The position numbers and the translations under genes were made by a program. A stretch of DNA of 48,016 nucleotides. Source: Pseudomonadota bacterium (GTDB taxonomy: Bacteria; Pseudomonadota; Gammaproteobacteria; Xanthomonadales; SZUA-36). Within the stretch, counting starts at the first letter, position 1. Every line of letters starts with the position of its first letter. Location: NCBI GenBank assembly GCA_015222805.1, contig JADFVZ010000066.1:1-48016 (forward strand), read 5' to 3'. Below the pieces are notes generated by a model that saw only the letters and a list, made by a program, of their open reading frames with translations, did not search any database and was not told the origin of the DNA. Below are positions 17,804 through 28,514 of the stretch, one piece after another.

Positions 17804-19318
17804 TTATACTTCCGGACGCATATAAGGGAAGAGTAAAACATCCCTGATTGAAGCAGAGTCGGTAAACAGCATCACCAGTCGGTCAATACCAATGCCCTCG
17901 CCCGCCGTTGGTGGCATGCCGTATTCGAGCGCGCGGATATAGTCGGCATCGTAGTGCATGGCTTCATCATCACCCGCATCCTTTTCAGCCACCTGGGCGC
18001 GGAAACGCTCGGCCTGGTCTTCGGGGTCATTCAACTCAGAGAAACCATTCGCCAGTTCACGGCCGGCAATAAACAGCTCAAAACGATCGGTCACTTCCGG
18101 GTCGTTATCATTCCGCCGTGACAGGGGGGATACTTCGGTTGGGTAGGCGGTGATAAAAGTTGGATCCAGCAACTGTTCTTCGGCAACCGCCTCAAACAGC
18201 TCCATTAACAACTTACCCAGGCCCCAGCTGGATTTAGTGGCGACTTTATTTTCTTTACAGGCTTTTTCAAGTACTTCACGATCACGCAGGTCAGCATCAG
18301 CCAGTTCAGGCAGGTAATGGCGTACTGCCTCTTCGACAGTCATCCGGGTAAATTTCTTGCCAAAGTCCAGAACCTGCCCCTTGTATTCAACTTTCTCGCT
18401 GCCGTATATTTCACTGGCCATACCACGGAACATTTCTTCAGTCAGGTCCATCAGGTCGTTGACCTCAGCATAGCCCCAGTAAAACTCAAGCATGGTGAAT
18501 TCCGGGTTATGCCGGGTGGAAACACCTTCGTTGCGGAAATTACGGTTGATCTCATATATCCGGTCAAAACCACCGACAACCAGGCGTTTCAGGTACAACT
18601 CCGGAGCAACTCGCAGGTACATTTGCAAATCCAGGGCATTGTGATGGGTGACAAATGGCTTAGCGGTTGCACCACCCGGAATCGGGTGCATCATTGGCGT
18701 TTCAACCTCAAGAAACTCCCTGCCCGGGGCTTCCATAAACTTGCGAATATAACTGATCATTCGCGAGCGGACCTTAAACACTTCACGGACCTCAGGATTC
18801 ATGATTAAGTCGACATACCGCTGGCGATATCGAGTTTCTGTATCGGTTAAACCATGGAACTTTTCAGGTAAGGGCCGCAGGGATTTACTCAACAGACGAA
18901 ACTCTTTAACCCGAATAGAAAGCTCACCAGTACGGGTGCGGAATACTTCACCTTTGGCAGCAATAATATCGCCAATATCCCAGCCTTTGAATTGCTGATA
19001 CAGGCCTTCTGGCAGGTTATCCCGTCCAACAAACAACTGGATATCACCGCTGCGGTCACGCAGTTTCACAAAGCTTACCTTGCCCATCACCCGTTTCGCC
19101 ATCATCCTTCCGGCAACTGCAAATGTGTCGGTGATGTCGGCAAAAGCATCATCTTCGACTTCATCATATTGCTGGTGCAGTTGGGCAGTTGTGTTACTGG
19201 TACGAAAATCATTCGGATAGGCATTGCCTTCGTTACGTAGCGCTTTCAGTTTCTCGCGGCGTTCTGCCACCAGGCGGTTATCTTCAGTAGGATTATTGTT
19301 GTTTTCTGCTTCAGTCAT
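17804..19318 (-). CDS. lysS: Lysyl-tRNA synthetase, class II
   Basis: LysRS charges tRNA-Lys with lysine in the cytoplasm. The 504-residue length is normal for the class II bacterial enzyme. The N-terminal OB-fold anticodon-binding domain (about 55-160) includes [21 protein letters not shown]. The catalytic core has motif 2 [20 protein letters not shown] and motif 3 [26 protein letters not shown] near the C-terminus. It is 11 bp downstream of prfB, the same gene pair as in E. coli, so the two are very likely one operon. Confidence 0.97.
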   Translation of the reverse strand: MTEAENNNNPTEDNRLVAERREKLKALRNEGNAYPNDFRTSNTTAQLHQQYDEVEDDAFADITDTFAVAGRMMAKRVMGKVSFVKLRDRSGDIQLFVGRDNLPEGLYQQFKGWDIGDIIAAKGEVFRTRTGELSIRVKEFRLLSKSLRPLPEKFHGLTDTETRYRQRYVDLIMNPEVREVFKVRSRMISYIRKFMEAPGREFLEVETPMMHPIPGGATAKPFVTHHNALDLQMYLRVAPELYLKRLVVGGFDRIYEINRNFRNEGVSTRHNPEFTMLEFYWGYAEVNDLMDLTEEMFRGMASEIYGSEKVEYKGQVLDFGKKFTRMTVEEAVRHYLPELADADLRDREVLEKACKENKVATKSSWGLGKLLMELFEAVAEEQLLDPTFITAYPTEVSPLSRRNDNDPEVTDRFELFIAGRELANGFSELNDPEDQAERFRAQVAEKDAGDDEAMHYDADYIRALEYGMPPTAGEGIGIDRLVMLFTDSASIRDVLLFPYMRPEV

Positions 19319-19329
19319 AATGTTTTCGC

Positions 19330-20425
19330 TTAGAGTCCCTGCTTGAGGGAAGCTTCGATAAAGGGATCCAGATTACCATCCAGGACCGCCTGTGTGTTGC
19401 TGGTTTCATAGTTGGTGCGCAGATCCTTAATACGTGACTGATCCAGCACATAAGAACGGATCTGGCTGCCCCAGCCAATATCAGATTTTGTATCTTCAAG
19501 GGATTGCTGTTCGGCCATGCGCTTTTGCATTTCCAGTTCATAAAGTTTGGCACGTAGCTGTTTCATCGCATGGTCTTTGTTTTTATGCTGGGAGCGGTCG
19601 TTCTGGCATTGCACTACCGTATTGGTGGGCACATGGGTGATGCGTACCGCAGACTCGGTGGTGTTTACATGCTGGCCACCAGCACCGGATGCACGGTAAA
19701 CATCAATCCGCAAATCTGCCGGATTAATATCAACTTCAAAATCATCATCGACTTCGGGTGCTACAAACACAGCAGAAAATGAGGTATGCCGGCGGTTACC
19801 GGAGTCGAAAGGCGATTTACGTACCAATCGGTGCACGCCAATTTCTGTACGACACCAGCCGAAAGCATATTCACCGTCAACGTGAATAGTGGCACTCTTG
19901 ATACCGGCAACATCGCCCGGGGATACTTCCATTAGTTCGGCTTTCCAGCCGTGTGACTCGGCCCAGCGCAGGTACATACGCAGTAGCATTTCAGCCCAGT
20001 CCTGTGCTTCTGTGCCACCGGAACCGGCCTGGATATCGATAAAACAGGGGTTTGCATCCATCTTGCCGGAAAACATCCGCTGGAATTCAAGCTCAAGCAC
20101 CTGTTTTTCAAGTTCAGCTGTATCCTCGATAACCGATGACAGGGTTTCTTCATCGTTTTCTTCGACCGCCAGCTCGAGGAATTCCCGGTTATCACTGACA
20201 CCTGAGCTTACACCATCCAGGGTTTCAATAATCTTTTCGAGTGCCGCCCGTTCACGCCCTAGAGTTTGTGCCTTTTCCGGATTTTCCCAGATTGTGGGGT
20301 CTTCAAGCTCCCTGCTTACCTCTTCCAGCCGGTCTTTCTTTTCAGCATAGTCAAAGATACCCCCTGAGCGCTTCATTGCGGCACTCGAGGTCGGCTAGTA
20401 AGGTACTGATCTGGTTTGTTTCCAA
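19330..20425 (-). CDS. prfB: Peptide chain release factor 2, with programmed +1 frameshift
   Basis: RF2 releases peptides at UGA and UAA codons. The gene is split between two frames. A short first frame starts at a TTG (20425), runs 24 codons and ends in ...LRGYL at an in-frame TGA (20353-20351). The sequence just before it, AGGGGGTATCTTTGAC, has the internal Shine-Dalgarno-like AGGGGG and CTTTGA slip site of the E. coli prfB frameshift. After a +1 shift translation continues [12 protein letters not shown] to the end, giving about 364 residues, as expected for RF2. The body has the specificity motif SPF (in [10 protein letters not shown]) and the catalytic GGQ in [14 protein letters not shown]. 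The product regulates its own synthesis: low RF2 favours the shift. A start at 20376 would miss the true N-terminus. Confidence 0.95.
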
Positions 20426-20531
20426 GGTGTTTACCGTCTTTTATTTATAGATAATCAATTTTTGATTTTAACACCAATACACAGCAAAAGAGAGTCATTA
20501 GAAATAAAGTAGTTTGTTGGATGCTGTTAGC

Positions 20532-20637
20532 GTAGGGTGCCGTTGGCCGCAGGCGTAACGCACCGAAAATTCGGCAAACCTTCAAAGTTCAAAGTAATGG
20601 AAAAGGCCGGTGCGTTCGCAAGCTTAACGCACCCTAC
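20532..20637. repeat. GTAGGGTGCG-type imperfect inverted repeat
   Basis: The left arm at 20532-20565 begins GTAGGGTGCCGTT and ends AACGCACCG; the right arm at 20608-20637 begins CGGTGCGTT and ends AACGCACCCTAC. The arms are imperfect reverse complements about 42 bp apart. The right arm includes the recJ stop codon, so the element may terminate recJ transcription. The outer GTAGGGTG matches the outer end of one arm of the 2.7-kb repeat. Confidence 0.8.
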
Positions 20638-22361
20638 AGAATATGCTCGATCATCAACTGTAGATTTGACTGACCCCTGAACTCATTTACATCCAGGCGG
20701 TAGACCACTTCAATTTGTGCACGTCCATTTAAGGCGCTTTCATCCTGGAAAAAAGCAATGGCATCGATAATATCCCCAGCCTGTGACTGCAACAGCATTT
20801 TCAAATGGGCACCACCTACGAGACGTTTATTTACCACTGTAAATTGATCGTGGAATGTCGGCTCAGGAAAAGCCTGCCCCCAGGGGCCTGCATAGCGCAA
20901 CTCCTGTGCAGTTTCCAGGTTCAAATGCTCGGCTGGAAGACTGCCATCAGTTTCAATCACATTGGTAAATACCAGTGGATTAACCAGAGCTTGCAGGGAG
21001 AGATTAAATTGCGCCTCAAAGCGGCCCAGGTTTGCTATTGGCAAGCTCAACCCGGCTGCCATCGAATGGCCACCGAAAGTATTGATCAAATCAGGCTGCT
21101 GCGCATCCATATGTGCAAAAATATCGCGAATATGAATACCCCTGATCGAGCGGGCTGAACCTTTCATCAAGTCACTACCCTCACCTTCAGGGGCAAAAGC
21201 AACCACGGGTTTATGCAGTTTATCTTTAATCTTTGATGCAACCAGCCCAACCACGCCCTGATGCCAGCCGGCATCATACAAACAGAACCCGAAGCTGCCT
21301 TCAGACGTGTTATCAAGTGTTTGTTGGGCGTTTTGAAGGATCTGCAGTGCTTCGGCCTGCATATCATCCTGCAGCTTACGCCGGTCCTTATTTAATTGAT
21401 CGAGCTCAGCAGCAATAGCTTTGGCGGTTGCCAGGTCGTCAGTGAGCAAACATTCTATCCCGCGCCCCATGTCCTCCAGCCTGCCGGCGGCATTCAAGCG
21501 TGGCCCAACGGTAAAACCCAGGTCTGAGGCGACGGCACGACAATGATGGCGATTACCTGCATTAAGCAATGCAAGTATGCCCGGTGCTGCCTGACCGGAA
21601 CGAATGCGAGCCAGACCCTGAGCGACAAGAATCCGGTTGTTGTGATCCAGAGGGACCACATCAGCGACCGTACCCAGGGCGACTATATCCAGCAAGCTGC
21701 CAAGATTTGGTACCGGTTCCGGCAGCCTGTTGTCAGCTTTCAGCCGTGCGCGTAAGGCCAGCATCAAATAAAAAACAACCCCGACACCCGCGAGATTTTT
21801 ACTCGGAAAGGTATCCCCGGGCTGATTCGGATTGACCATTGCATAGACTGCAGGTAATACTTCCCCGGGTAAATGATGATCTGTAACGATCACATCCATA
21901 CCCAGTTCAGCTGCCCTGGCCGCACCAGCAATACTGCTGACGCCGTTATCTACAGTAAGGATGACTGCCGGCAGGGGCTTGCTGATATCGTTGACCAACC
22001 CCTCGGTAAGGCCGTAACCATATTTAAAGCGATTAGGTACGGTATAACTGACATTGCTTGCGCCGAGCATACGCAAAGCCCTGAGCGCAACTGCAGTACC
22101 AGTGGCACCATCGGCATCAAAATCACCAATAACAAGGATACTTTCCGCTTGCTCGATGGCAATTGCCAGACGCTCAACCGCCCTGTCAACCTGCGCTAAC
22201 TCAGCTGGTCGTGCCAGGTACTGCATGGATTGGTTTAATTCATCGGCATCAGTAATCCCACGATTCGTGTAAATTTTCCGAAGTAGAGGATGCATATCAG
22301 CCGGTAAGGCGTTTTCTGCCAATGCTTCTCGCTGTTGAATCTTGATTAAGGGCTTACTCAT
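20634..22361 (-). CDS. recJ: Single-stranded-DNA-specific exonuclease RecJ
   Basis: RecJ is a 5'-3' single-strand exonuclease in RecF-pathway recombination and in mismatch and base-excision repair. The protein of about 575 residues has the DHH phosphoesterase motifs ILVIGDFDADGATGTA, ILTVDNGVSS and VIVTDHHLPGE, and later the DHHA1/OB region with FGGHSMAAGLSL. The ATG at 22361 is chosen over a TTG five codons upstream; it overlaps the stop of the upstream rpfE-like gene as ATGAGTAA (8 bp), which suggests translational coupling. The gene order with rpfE and greA is as in xanthomonads. Confidence 0.95.
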   Translation of the reverse strand: MSKPLIKIQQREALAENALPADMHPLLRKIYTNRGITDADELNQSMQYLARPAELAQVDRAVERLAIAIEQAESILVIGDFDADGATGTAVALRALRMLGASNVSYTVPNRFKYGYGLTEGLVNDISKPLPAVILTVDNGVSSIAGAARAAELGMDVIVTDHHLPGEVLPAVYAMVNPNQPGDTFPSKNLAGVGVVFYLMLALRARLKADNRLPEPVPNLGSLLDIVALGTVADVVPLDHNNRILVAQGLARIRSGQAAPGILALLNAGNRHHCRAVASDLGFTVGPRLNAAGRLEDMGRGIECLLTDDLATAKAIAAELDQLNKDRRKLQDDMQAEALQILQNAQQTLDNTSEGSFGFCLYDAGWHQGVVGLVASKIKDKLHKPVVAFAPEGEGSDLMKGSARSIRGIHIRDIFAHMDAQQPDLINTFGGHSMAAGLSLPIANLGRFEAQFNLSLQALVNPLVFTNVIETDGSLPAEHLNLETAQELRYAGPWGQAFPEPTFHDQFTVVNKRLVGGAHLKMLLQSQAGDIIDAIAFFQDESALNGRAQIEVVYRLDVNEFRGQSNLQLMIEHIL

Positions 22362-23328
22362 GTATTGCAGATTCAAGGACTATTACCCGGGCACCCGCCT
22401 GCTTTTTCCACGGCCATTTTAGCCGCTTGCGAACCGTCCACCGGCCTGCATCCGCAGCAATAAACGTAAGTTCAGCACCATTACTTACCGCTTCAAGCAA
22501 TGGCGAAAAAACCTGATCTTCCAGTTGCTTTAATTGTTCAACAGCCGTACCCGGTTGATCACCAGCCCAATGAATCAACTGCTTTGAGGCTGTACTGATA
22601 TTTGCTTCTGCCTGCCAGGCAGATTCCGCTGATAGTGCCAGCCCCTGGAGTAAAGCGCTGTTGCCTGAACAGTTGAGCTCCCGCTCAGGCTCAGGGCCTG
22701 AACCCGGTAATCCCCCACCCCATAACCACAGCCCTGAAATGGGTGACTGCCCCCGTATTTCGCGGTCTTGTCTATGTGGCTGTGCAAACAGCAGCATTTG
22801 TATTTCAGTAAAACAGCGTTGCCAGAACTTGCCCATCACCGCCGTATCTATAGATATATCTTCACCCAGGAGTTTCCTCGGTGGCGGCAACAGCTCGGTT
22901 TGGGCCTGCGGGTGCCCGCTATCAAGGTGGATATACCAGCGGTTATTATTTGGCAGCAAGAACTGCAGACCGTCTTCAGCAAAATGGAGATTCAGGCTGT
23001 CCTGCAACGCGGCTCGCTGTTGTTCTGGAAATTCAGGTGATCCGCTGGCGACTAAAAATACCCGGCTCATCCCTGCTTGCAGGCTGACCGGGTCCGCCCG
23101 CATCCAGTAATCTGAGGAGGATGGCCGCAGCTCATCGGCTATTGCTGTATAAAAGGCTGCATTTCCTGATATGCCAAATGTACTGAGCAAGATTTCTTCA
23201 GCTGTGTTTTGCGGGAAAGTTACTAACTGGCCCCAGGTGAGCAGTTGATCCAGTGATGTTGTTTTCACGCCTGGCCCGGCAGATTTTAACAGGGCCTTAA
23301 GCTCATCGATCTGAAGGGTGATTTCCAA
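22354..23328 (-). CDS. RpfE-like protein (phosphoglycerate-mutase-like fold annotation)
   Basis: This 324-residue soluble protein has few clear motifs. The main evidence is composition and context: a hydrophobic, Trp-rich central segment SPISGLWLWGGGLPGSG resembles the conserved 'LWFWGGG' block of the RpfE / 'cofactor-independent phosphoglycerate mutase-like' family, which is typically encoded directly upstream of recJ in gamma- and betaproteobacteria. The earlier stretch FAEDGLQFLLPNNNRWYIHL also fits the family. The function is not established; the name comes from the Xanthomonas rpf (pathogenicity-factor regulation) cluster. It overlaps recJ by 8 bp and lies 22 bp after greA. Confidence 0.75.
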   Translation of the reverse strand: MEITLQIDELKALLKSAGPGVKTTSLDQLLTWGQLVTFPQNTAEEILLSTFGISGNAAFYTAIADELRPSSSDYWMRADPVSLQAGMSRVFLVASGSPEFPEQQRAALQDSLNLHFAEDGLQFLLPNNNRWYIHLDSGHPQAQTELLPPPRKLLGEDISIDTAVMGKFWQRCFTEIQMLLFAQPHRQDREIRGQSPISGLWLWGGGLPGSGPEPERELNCSGNSALLQGLALSAESAWQAEANISTASKQLIHWAGDQPGTAVEQLKQLEDQVFSPLLEAVSNGAELTFIAADAGRWTVRKRLKWPWKKQAGARVIVLESAIHE

Positions 23329-23350
23329 AACTACGGTCTTAGGGATCTAA

Positions 23351-23824
23351 TCAGTAACTGACTTCGACAATTTCCAGCTCGCGTCTGCCACCGGGTGTCT
23401 GGAATTCAGCAATATCACCCTCTTCCTTGCCGATCAAAGCGCGCGCCAGGGGGGATGAAAGAGAGATCAGGTTAGCTTTGATATTGGATTCAAGATCTCC
23501 AACAATCTGGTAGCCCTGCTCTTCGCCAGTGTCTTCATCGGCAACGGTGACTTTGGCACCAAACACAATTTTCCCAGTGTGTTTAATACTAGCAACGTCT
23601 ATTACCTGGGAAAGTGACAATCCCGATTCGAGTTCTTTGATCCGGCCTTCAGTAAAGCTCTGCTGTTCACGGGCAGCATGGTATTCGGCATTTTCTTTAA
23701 GGTCACCATGCGCGCGGGCCTCAGCGATAGCGGCGATAATTTCCGGACGTTTAACCTGCTTTAAATTCAACAATTCAGCACGCAGGCGTTCTGAGCCTTC
23801 TTTGGTAATTGGCATTCTACTCAT
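23351..23824 (-). CDS. greA: Transcription elongation factor GreA
   Basis: GreA rescues backtracked RNA polymerase by stimulating cleavage of the 3' end of the transcript. The 157-residue length is standard. The N-terminal coiled coil contains the acidic tip: [25 protein letters not shown], where the DLKEN motif carries the catalytic acidic residues. The C-terminal FKBP-like domain includes [10 protein letters not shown] and [18 protein letters not shown]. It follows carB by 27 bp in the same direction, as in many gammaproteobacteria. Confidence 0.96.
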   Translation of the reverse strand: MSRMPITKEGSERLRAELLNLKQVKRPEIIAAIAEARAHGDLKENAEYHAAREQQSFTEGRIKELESGLSLSQVIDVASIKHTGKIVFGAKVTVADEDTGEEQGYQIVGDLESNIKANLISLSSPLARALIGKEEGDIAEFQTPGGRRELEIVEVSY

Positions 23825-23851
23825 AGTAATTTATAACTCTGCTTGTTACGG

Positions 23852-26800
23852 TTATTCTGATTGATGCAGTTCCTGTAAACTCTGCACGTCTGTATTATGC
23901 TCGTAATCCAGCGAGCTTAATACTGCAATTGCACCGGCTATGGTGGTTGAATAGCTGATATTGTGCTGTAAGGCTTCACGGCGAATAGAAAATGAATCAG
24001 AAATCGCACCGCTGCCTTCAGTCGTATTTACAATATAGCTTATTTCACCATTTTTTATCATATCAACAATATGCGGGCGGCCTTCGGTAACCTTGTTAAC
24101 GTGCTCGCAGTATAGTGTCTGGCCGCGGAGGAAATCACAGGTTCCTTCTGTCGCCACCAGGCTGTAATTACGTACCAGCAGGTCTTTTGCTACCTGCAGC
24201 AATTTTTCTTTATCTGCATCGCGTACACTGAGGAAAGCCATACCCGGGGTCGGCAGGCGGTGGTTTGCTGCCTTCATCGCCTTGGCACAAGCCTCACCGA
24301 AGGTATCACCGATACCCATTACCTCACCGGTGGAACGCATTTCCGGCCCCAGGATAGGGTCGACGCCGGGGAATTTACCAAAGGGATAAACCGGTTCTTT
24401 CACAGAATAGAATTCAGGTATCTTTATTTCTGTAATCCCTTGTTCTTTAAGACTAACACCAGTCATAACCCGGGCTGCAACTTTTGCCAGGGGCACACCC
24501 ACAGCCTTGGAAACATAGGGTACGGTACGTGAGGCACGTGGATTGACTTCAAGCACATAGAGTTCATCGCCACGAAGTGCAAACTGGGTATTCATCAGTC
24601 CAACCACACCGAGTGCCAATGCCATCTCACGCGACTGCACGGCAAGCTCATCCAGCACTTCATCACTAAGGGTAAATGAGGGAATACTGCAGGTCGAGTC
24701 GCCCGAGTGTACACCGGCCTGTTCAATATGTTCCATGATCCCGCCAACGACTACATCCTTGCCGTCACAGATAACATCTACATCTATTTCAATCGCATGA
24801 TCCAGGAAACGGTCCAGCAGCACTGGTGAATCATTGGATACCTGTACGGCCTCTTTCATATAACGGCTGAGTTCGGTGGCGTTATGGACTATATCCATTG
24901 CCCTGCCGCCAAGCACGTAAGATGGCCTGACCACCAGTGGATAGCCAACCTCTTCGGCCAGTTTAATCGCCTGTTGAGGGTCTGTAGCCGTTCGATTCGG
25001 GGGCTGCAGCAGGCCCAGGTCGTGAATTAACTTCTGAAAGCGTTCACGATCTTCCGCCAGGTCAATTGAATCCGGCGAGGTACCGATAATGGGCACCCCG
25101 GCCGCTTCCAGCTCACGCGCCAGTTTCAGCGGGGTCTGGCCACCATACTGAACAATCACCCCTGTGGGCTTCTCCAGGTCTACAATCGCCAGCACACTCT
25201 CGAGTGTCAATGGTTCGAAATACAGACGGTCGGAAGTGTCGTAATCCGTTGAAACAGTCTCCGGGTTACAGTTAACCATAATGGTTTCATAACCATCCTC
25301 ACGCAATGCCAGCGCCGCGTGTACACAGCAGTAGTCAAACTCAATCCCCTGGCCGATGCGGTTGGGGCCGCCGCCGAGCACCATGATTTTCTTCCGATCT
25401 GATGGAGCAGCTTCGCACTCTTCCTCATAAGTTGAGTAGAGATAGGCGGTTGAGGTGGAAAATTCTGCAGCACAGGTATCCACCCGTTTATATACCGGCC
25501 GGATATTCAGTCCCAGTCGATAATTGCGGACTTCGGCTTCACTACTGCCCAGCAAAGTAGCCATGCGCTTATCTGAAAAACCTTTGCGCTTAAGCCGGCG
25601 CATACCGATTTCGGTCAGCTCGGTTAACTGCATTCCTGTTAATTCCTGCTCTACTTTCACCAGGTCTTCAATCTGGGCGAGAAACCAGGGGTCAATTTTT
25701 GACTGTTTGAATATTTTTTCCAGGCTCAGGTCCTGGCGAAATGCTTCAGCCACAAACAACAGCCGGTCAGGGCCCGGTTCACGCAGTTCGCGGTTCAATT
25801 CTGCCCGCAGGTCCTCATCACTTGCATCCTCCTGACGTTCACCGATAACCGGATTGAGACCATCGAGGTCGGTTTCCATGCTGCACAGGGCTTTTTGCAG
25901 GGATTCCTGGAAGGTACGGCCGATGGACATCGCCTCACCCACCGATTTCATTTGCGTCGTCAGGCGGTCACTGGCAGCGGGAAATTTTTCAAACGCAAAG
26001 CGTGGAATCTTGGTAACTACATAATCGATACTGGGTTCGAACGATGCCGGGGTTTGGCCGCTGGTAATATCGTTGCGCAGTTCATCCAGGGTGTAGCCCA
26101 CCGCCAGTTTGGCGGCGATCTTGGCAATCGGAAAACCAGTAGCTTTGGATGCCAGAGCCGAAGAGCGGGAGACCCTTGGATTCATTTCGATGATGACTAC
26201 ACGGCCGGTATCCGGACAGATTCCGAACTGGACATTGGAACCACCAGTATCCACGCCGATTTTGCGCAGTACTGCCAATGAGTAATCGCGCAGGCGCTGG
26301 TATTCTTTATCCGTCAGGGTTTGTGCCGGGGCAACGGTGATCGAATCACCGGTATGTACACCCATGGGGTCAACATTTTCAATCGAGCAAACGATAATGC
26401 AGTTATCTTTATGATCACGCACCACTTCCATCTCGAATTCTTTCCAGCCGAGTACAGATTCTTCGATCAGCACCTCAGTAGTCGGTGAAAGCTCCAGGCC
26501 GTGGGCGATGATCTCATCAAATTCTTCACGGTTATAGGCAATCCCACCACCGGAACCGCCCATGGTGAAGGAAGGCCGGATAATTGTGGGAAAACCGACT
26601 TTAGGCTGCAGTTCCCGGGCTTGCTCGATAGTATGTGCTAGATATGAGGTAGGTGTTTCCAGGCCAATATCCGCCATGGCTGCGCGGAACAGGTCACGAT
26701 CCTCGGCCATATCAATGGCTTCTTTGGATGCCCCGATCATTTCTACATTGTGCTTTTCCAGTACCCCCATGCGGTCCAGGTCGAGCGCACAGTTAAGCGC

Positions 26801-27082
26801 GGTCTGCCCACCCATGGTCGGTAGCAAGGCGTCAGGTTTTTCTTTTTCAATAATGCGGGCAACGGTTTTCCATTCGATCGGCTCGATATAAATCGCATCA
26901 GCCGTTTCCGGATCGGTCATGATGGTCGCCGGATTGGAATTTACCAGGATGACCCGGTAGCCCTCTTCCCGCAGTGCTCGGCAGGCCTGCACTCCGGAGT
27001 AATCGAATTCACAGGCCTGGCCGATTACGATCGGACCGGCACCAATGATCAGGACACTTTTAATATCTTCTCTTTTCGGCAT
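23852..27082 (-). CDS. carB: Carbamoyl-phosphate synthase large subunit
   Basis: CarB makes carbamoyl phosphate from bicarbonate, ATP and ammonia supplied by CarA, for pyrimidine and arginine synthesis. The 1076-residue length is full. Two homologous ATP-grasp halves are visible: the first begins [23 protein letters not shown], the second [22 protein letters not shown] near 560. Signatures [17 protein letters not shown] and [19 protein letters not shown] mark the two ATP sites. The C-terminal MGS-like allosteric domain (about 940-1076) includes [22 protein letters not shown]. It starts 1 bp after carA ends. Confidence 0.98.
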   Translation of the reverse strand: MPKREDIKSVLIIGAGPIVIGQACEFDYSGVQACRALREEGYRVILVNSNPATIMTDPETADAIYIEPIEWKTVARIIEKEKPDALLPTMGGQTALNCALDLDRMGVLEKHNVEMIGASKEAIDMAEDRDLFRAAMADIGLETPTSYLAHTIEQARELQPKVGFPTIIRPSFTMGGSGGGIAYNREEFDEIIAHGLELSPTTEVLIEESVLGWKEFEMEVVRDHKDNCIIVCSIENVDPMGVHTGDSITVAPAQTLTDKEYQRLRDYSLAVLRKIGVDTGGSNVQFGICPDTGRVVIIEMNPRVSRSSALASKATGFPIAKIAAKLAVGYTLDELRNDITSGQTPASFEPSIDYVVTKIPRFAFEKFPAASDRLTTQMKSVGEAMSIGRTFQESLQKALCSMETDLDGLNPVIGERQEDASDEDLRAELNRELREPGPDRLLFVAEAFRQDLSLEKIFKQSKIDPWFLAQIEDLVKVEQELTGMQLTELTEIGMRRLKRKGFSDKRMATLLGSSEAEVRNYRLGLNIRPVYKRVDTCAAEFSTSTAYLYSTYEEECEAAPSDRKKIMVLGGGPNRIGQGIEFDYCCVHAALALREDGYETIMVNCNPETVSTDYDTSDRLYFEPLTLESVLAIVDLEKPTGVIVQYGGQTPLKLARELEAAGVPIIGTSPDSIDLAEDRERFQKLIHDLGLLQPPNRTATDPQQAIKLAEEVGYPLVVRPSYVLGGRAMDIVHNATELSRYMKEAVQVSNDSPVLLDRFLDHAIEIDVDVICDGKDVVVGGIMEHIEQAGVHSGDSTCSIPSFTLSDEVLDELAVQSREMALALGVVGLMNTQFALRGDELYVLEVNPRASRTVPYVSKAVGVPLAKVAARVMTGVSLKEQGITEIKIPEFYSVKEPVYPFGKFPGVDPILGPEMRSTGEVMGIGDTFGEACAKAMKAANHRLPTPGMAFLSVRDADKEKLLQVAKDLLVRNYSLVATEGTCDFLRGQTLYCEHVNKVTEGRPHIVDMIKNGEISYIVNTTEGSGAISDSFSIRREALQHNISYSTTIAGAIAVLSSLDYEHNTDVQSLQELHQSE

Positions 27083-27083
27083 C

Positions 27084-28223
27084 TCAGTGAGCTTCCTTCA
27101 TCATGCCAATAAATTGGTCAAACAACGGGGCAACATCGTGTGGCCCTGGACTGGCTTCCGGGTGCCCCTGGAAACTGAATGCCATCTTGTCGGTGCGGCG
27201 AATCCCCTGCAGGGAGCCGTCGAAGAGTGAACGATGTGTAGCCACCAGGTTTTCCGGCAGGCTGGCTTCGTCCAGGGCAAAGCCGTGGTTCTGGCTGGTA
27301 ATCATAACGGCATTGGTGAGCAAGTCCTGGACCGGATGATTGGCACCGTGATGACCGAATTTCATTTTCAGGCTTTCGGCACCGCTGGCCAGCCCCAGCA
27401 ACTGATGTCCCAGGCAAATGCCGAATATGGGAATATTGGCATCGAGGATCTGCTGAATGGCGTAAATGGCGTAATCACAAGGCTCCGGGTCACCGGGACC
27501 GTTGGAAAGGAAAACACCATCAGGTTCCATCTCGAATACTTCTTCAGCCGGTGTTTCAGCGGGTACCACAGAAACCCGGCAACCGCGATCTACCAGCATC
27601 CGCAGGATATTACGTTTAACCCCGAAATCATAAGCGACAACATGCAATTGTTCATCCACGCTATTCCAGGCCTGCTCATCCAGGCCCCAGCTGCCTTCTG
27701 TCCATTCATATCCGCTGCTGTCAGAAACTTCTTTAGCCAGGTCCAGACCTTTTAGCCCAGGGGAATCTTTCGCTGCCGCCAGTGCGGTATCGAGATTGAT
27801 ATTACCTGCCATCAGGCAGCCGTTCTGGGCGCCTTTTTCACGCAGTATTCGGGTCAGTTTGCGGGTATCGATATCTGCGATCGCAACAATACCGCGTTCT
27901 GCCAGCCATTCATCCAGGTTTTGCTGTGAGCGCCAGTTACTCGCTAAAAGAGGCAGGTCACGAATCACCAGTCCGGCTACAAAGCTGCAATCTGCTTCCG
28001 CATCGACACTGTTGGTGCCGGTATTGCCAATATGGGGGTAAGTCAGGGTGACTATCTGGCTGGCATAGGATGGGTCAGTGAGGATTTCCTGGTAACCGGT
28101 CATTGAGGTATTAAAGACCACCTCACCGACACTTAAGCCATCGGCACCAATGGACTGACCGTGGAAAACCGTACCATCCGCCAGCACCAGGACTGCGGGT
28201 TTAACTGTTGCATTAATACTCAC
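27084..28223 (-). CDS. carA: Carbamoyl-phosphate synthase small subunit
   Basis: CarA is the glutamine amidotransferase subunit that feeds ammonia to CarB. It has 379 residues. The N-terminal CPSase small-chain domain includes [27 protein letters not shown]. The class I amidotransferase domain carries the nucleophile in [14 protein letters not shown] at about residue 270, and the His/Glu pair in [15 protein letters not shown] near 352. It heads the carA-carB-greA-rpfE-recJ run on the minus strand. Confidence 0.97.
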   Translation of the reverse strand: MSINATVKPAVLVLADGTVFHGQSIGADGLSVGEVVFNTSMTGYQEILTDPSYASQIVTLTYPHIGNTGTNSVDAEADCSFVAGLVIRDLPLLASNWRSQQNLDEWLAERGIVAIADIDTRKLTRILREKGAQNGCLMAGNINLDTALAAAKDSPGLKGLDLAKEVSDSSGYEWTEGSWGLDEQAWNSVDEQLHVVAYDFGVKRNILRMLVDRGCRVSVVPAETPAEEVFEMEPDGVFLSNGPGDPEPCDYAIYAIQQILDANIPIFGICLGHQLLGLASGAESLKMKFGHHGANHPVQDLLTNAVMITSQNHGFALDEASLPENLVATHRSLFDGSLQGIRRTDKMAFSFQGHPEASPGPHDVAPLFDQFIGMMKEAH

Positions 28224-28514
28224 TTAATCTCCACCCTGGCTCCAAATCTATCGCATTATTCAAATTGCAGATACAAGAAACGGGACAGACCCTGGTTTTA
28301 TCCGGATCAATCCCGCTTAGATTCTTACTCTGTGCGACTTTCAGGAAAAGTCCTTAAAGCCGCTCTTCCAAGCCATAAGATTTTACTTGATAGCAGGCTT
28401 TGTGTCTAACGGAAAACAGTGATTTGCAAGCTCAATACTTAAACTGCATGAATGGCTAACACGCTACAGACGCAAGGACATACCAGGCTGCACTAACCCG
28501 TACTGGTAATAGCT
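28224..28514. other. Intergenic region upstream of carA
   Basis: These 291 bp separate the carA start from the end of the secreted-protein gene. They should hold the carAB promoter on the minus strand. I see no convincing -35/-10 pair, no attenuator-type hairpin with a U-tract and no gene. In related genomes dapB usually lies directly here, so this gap is one edge of an insertion. Confidence 0.5.
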
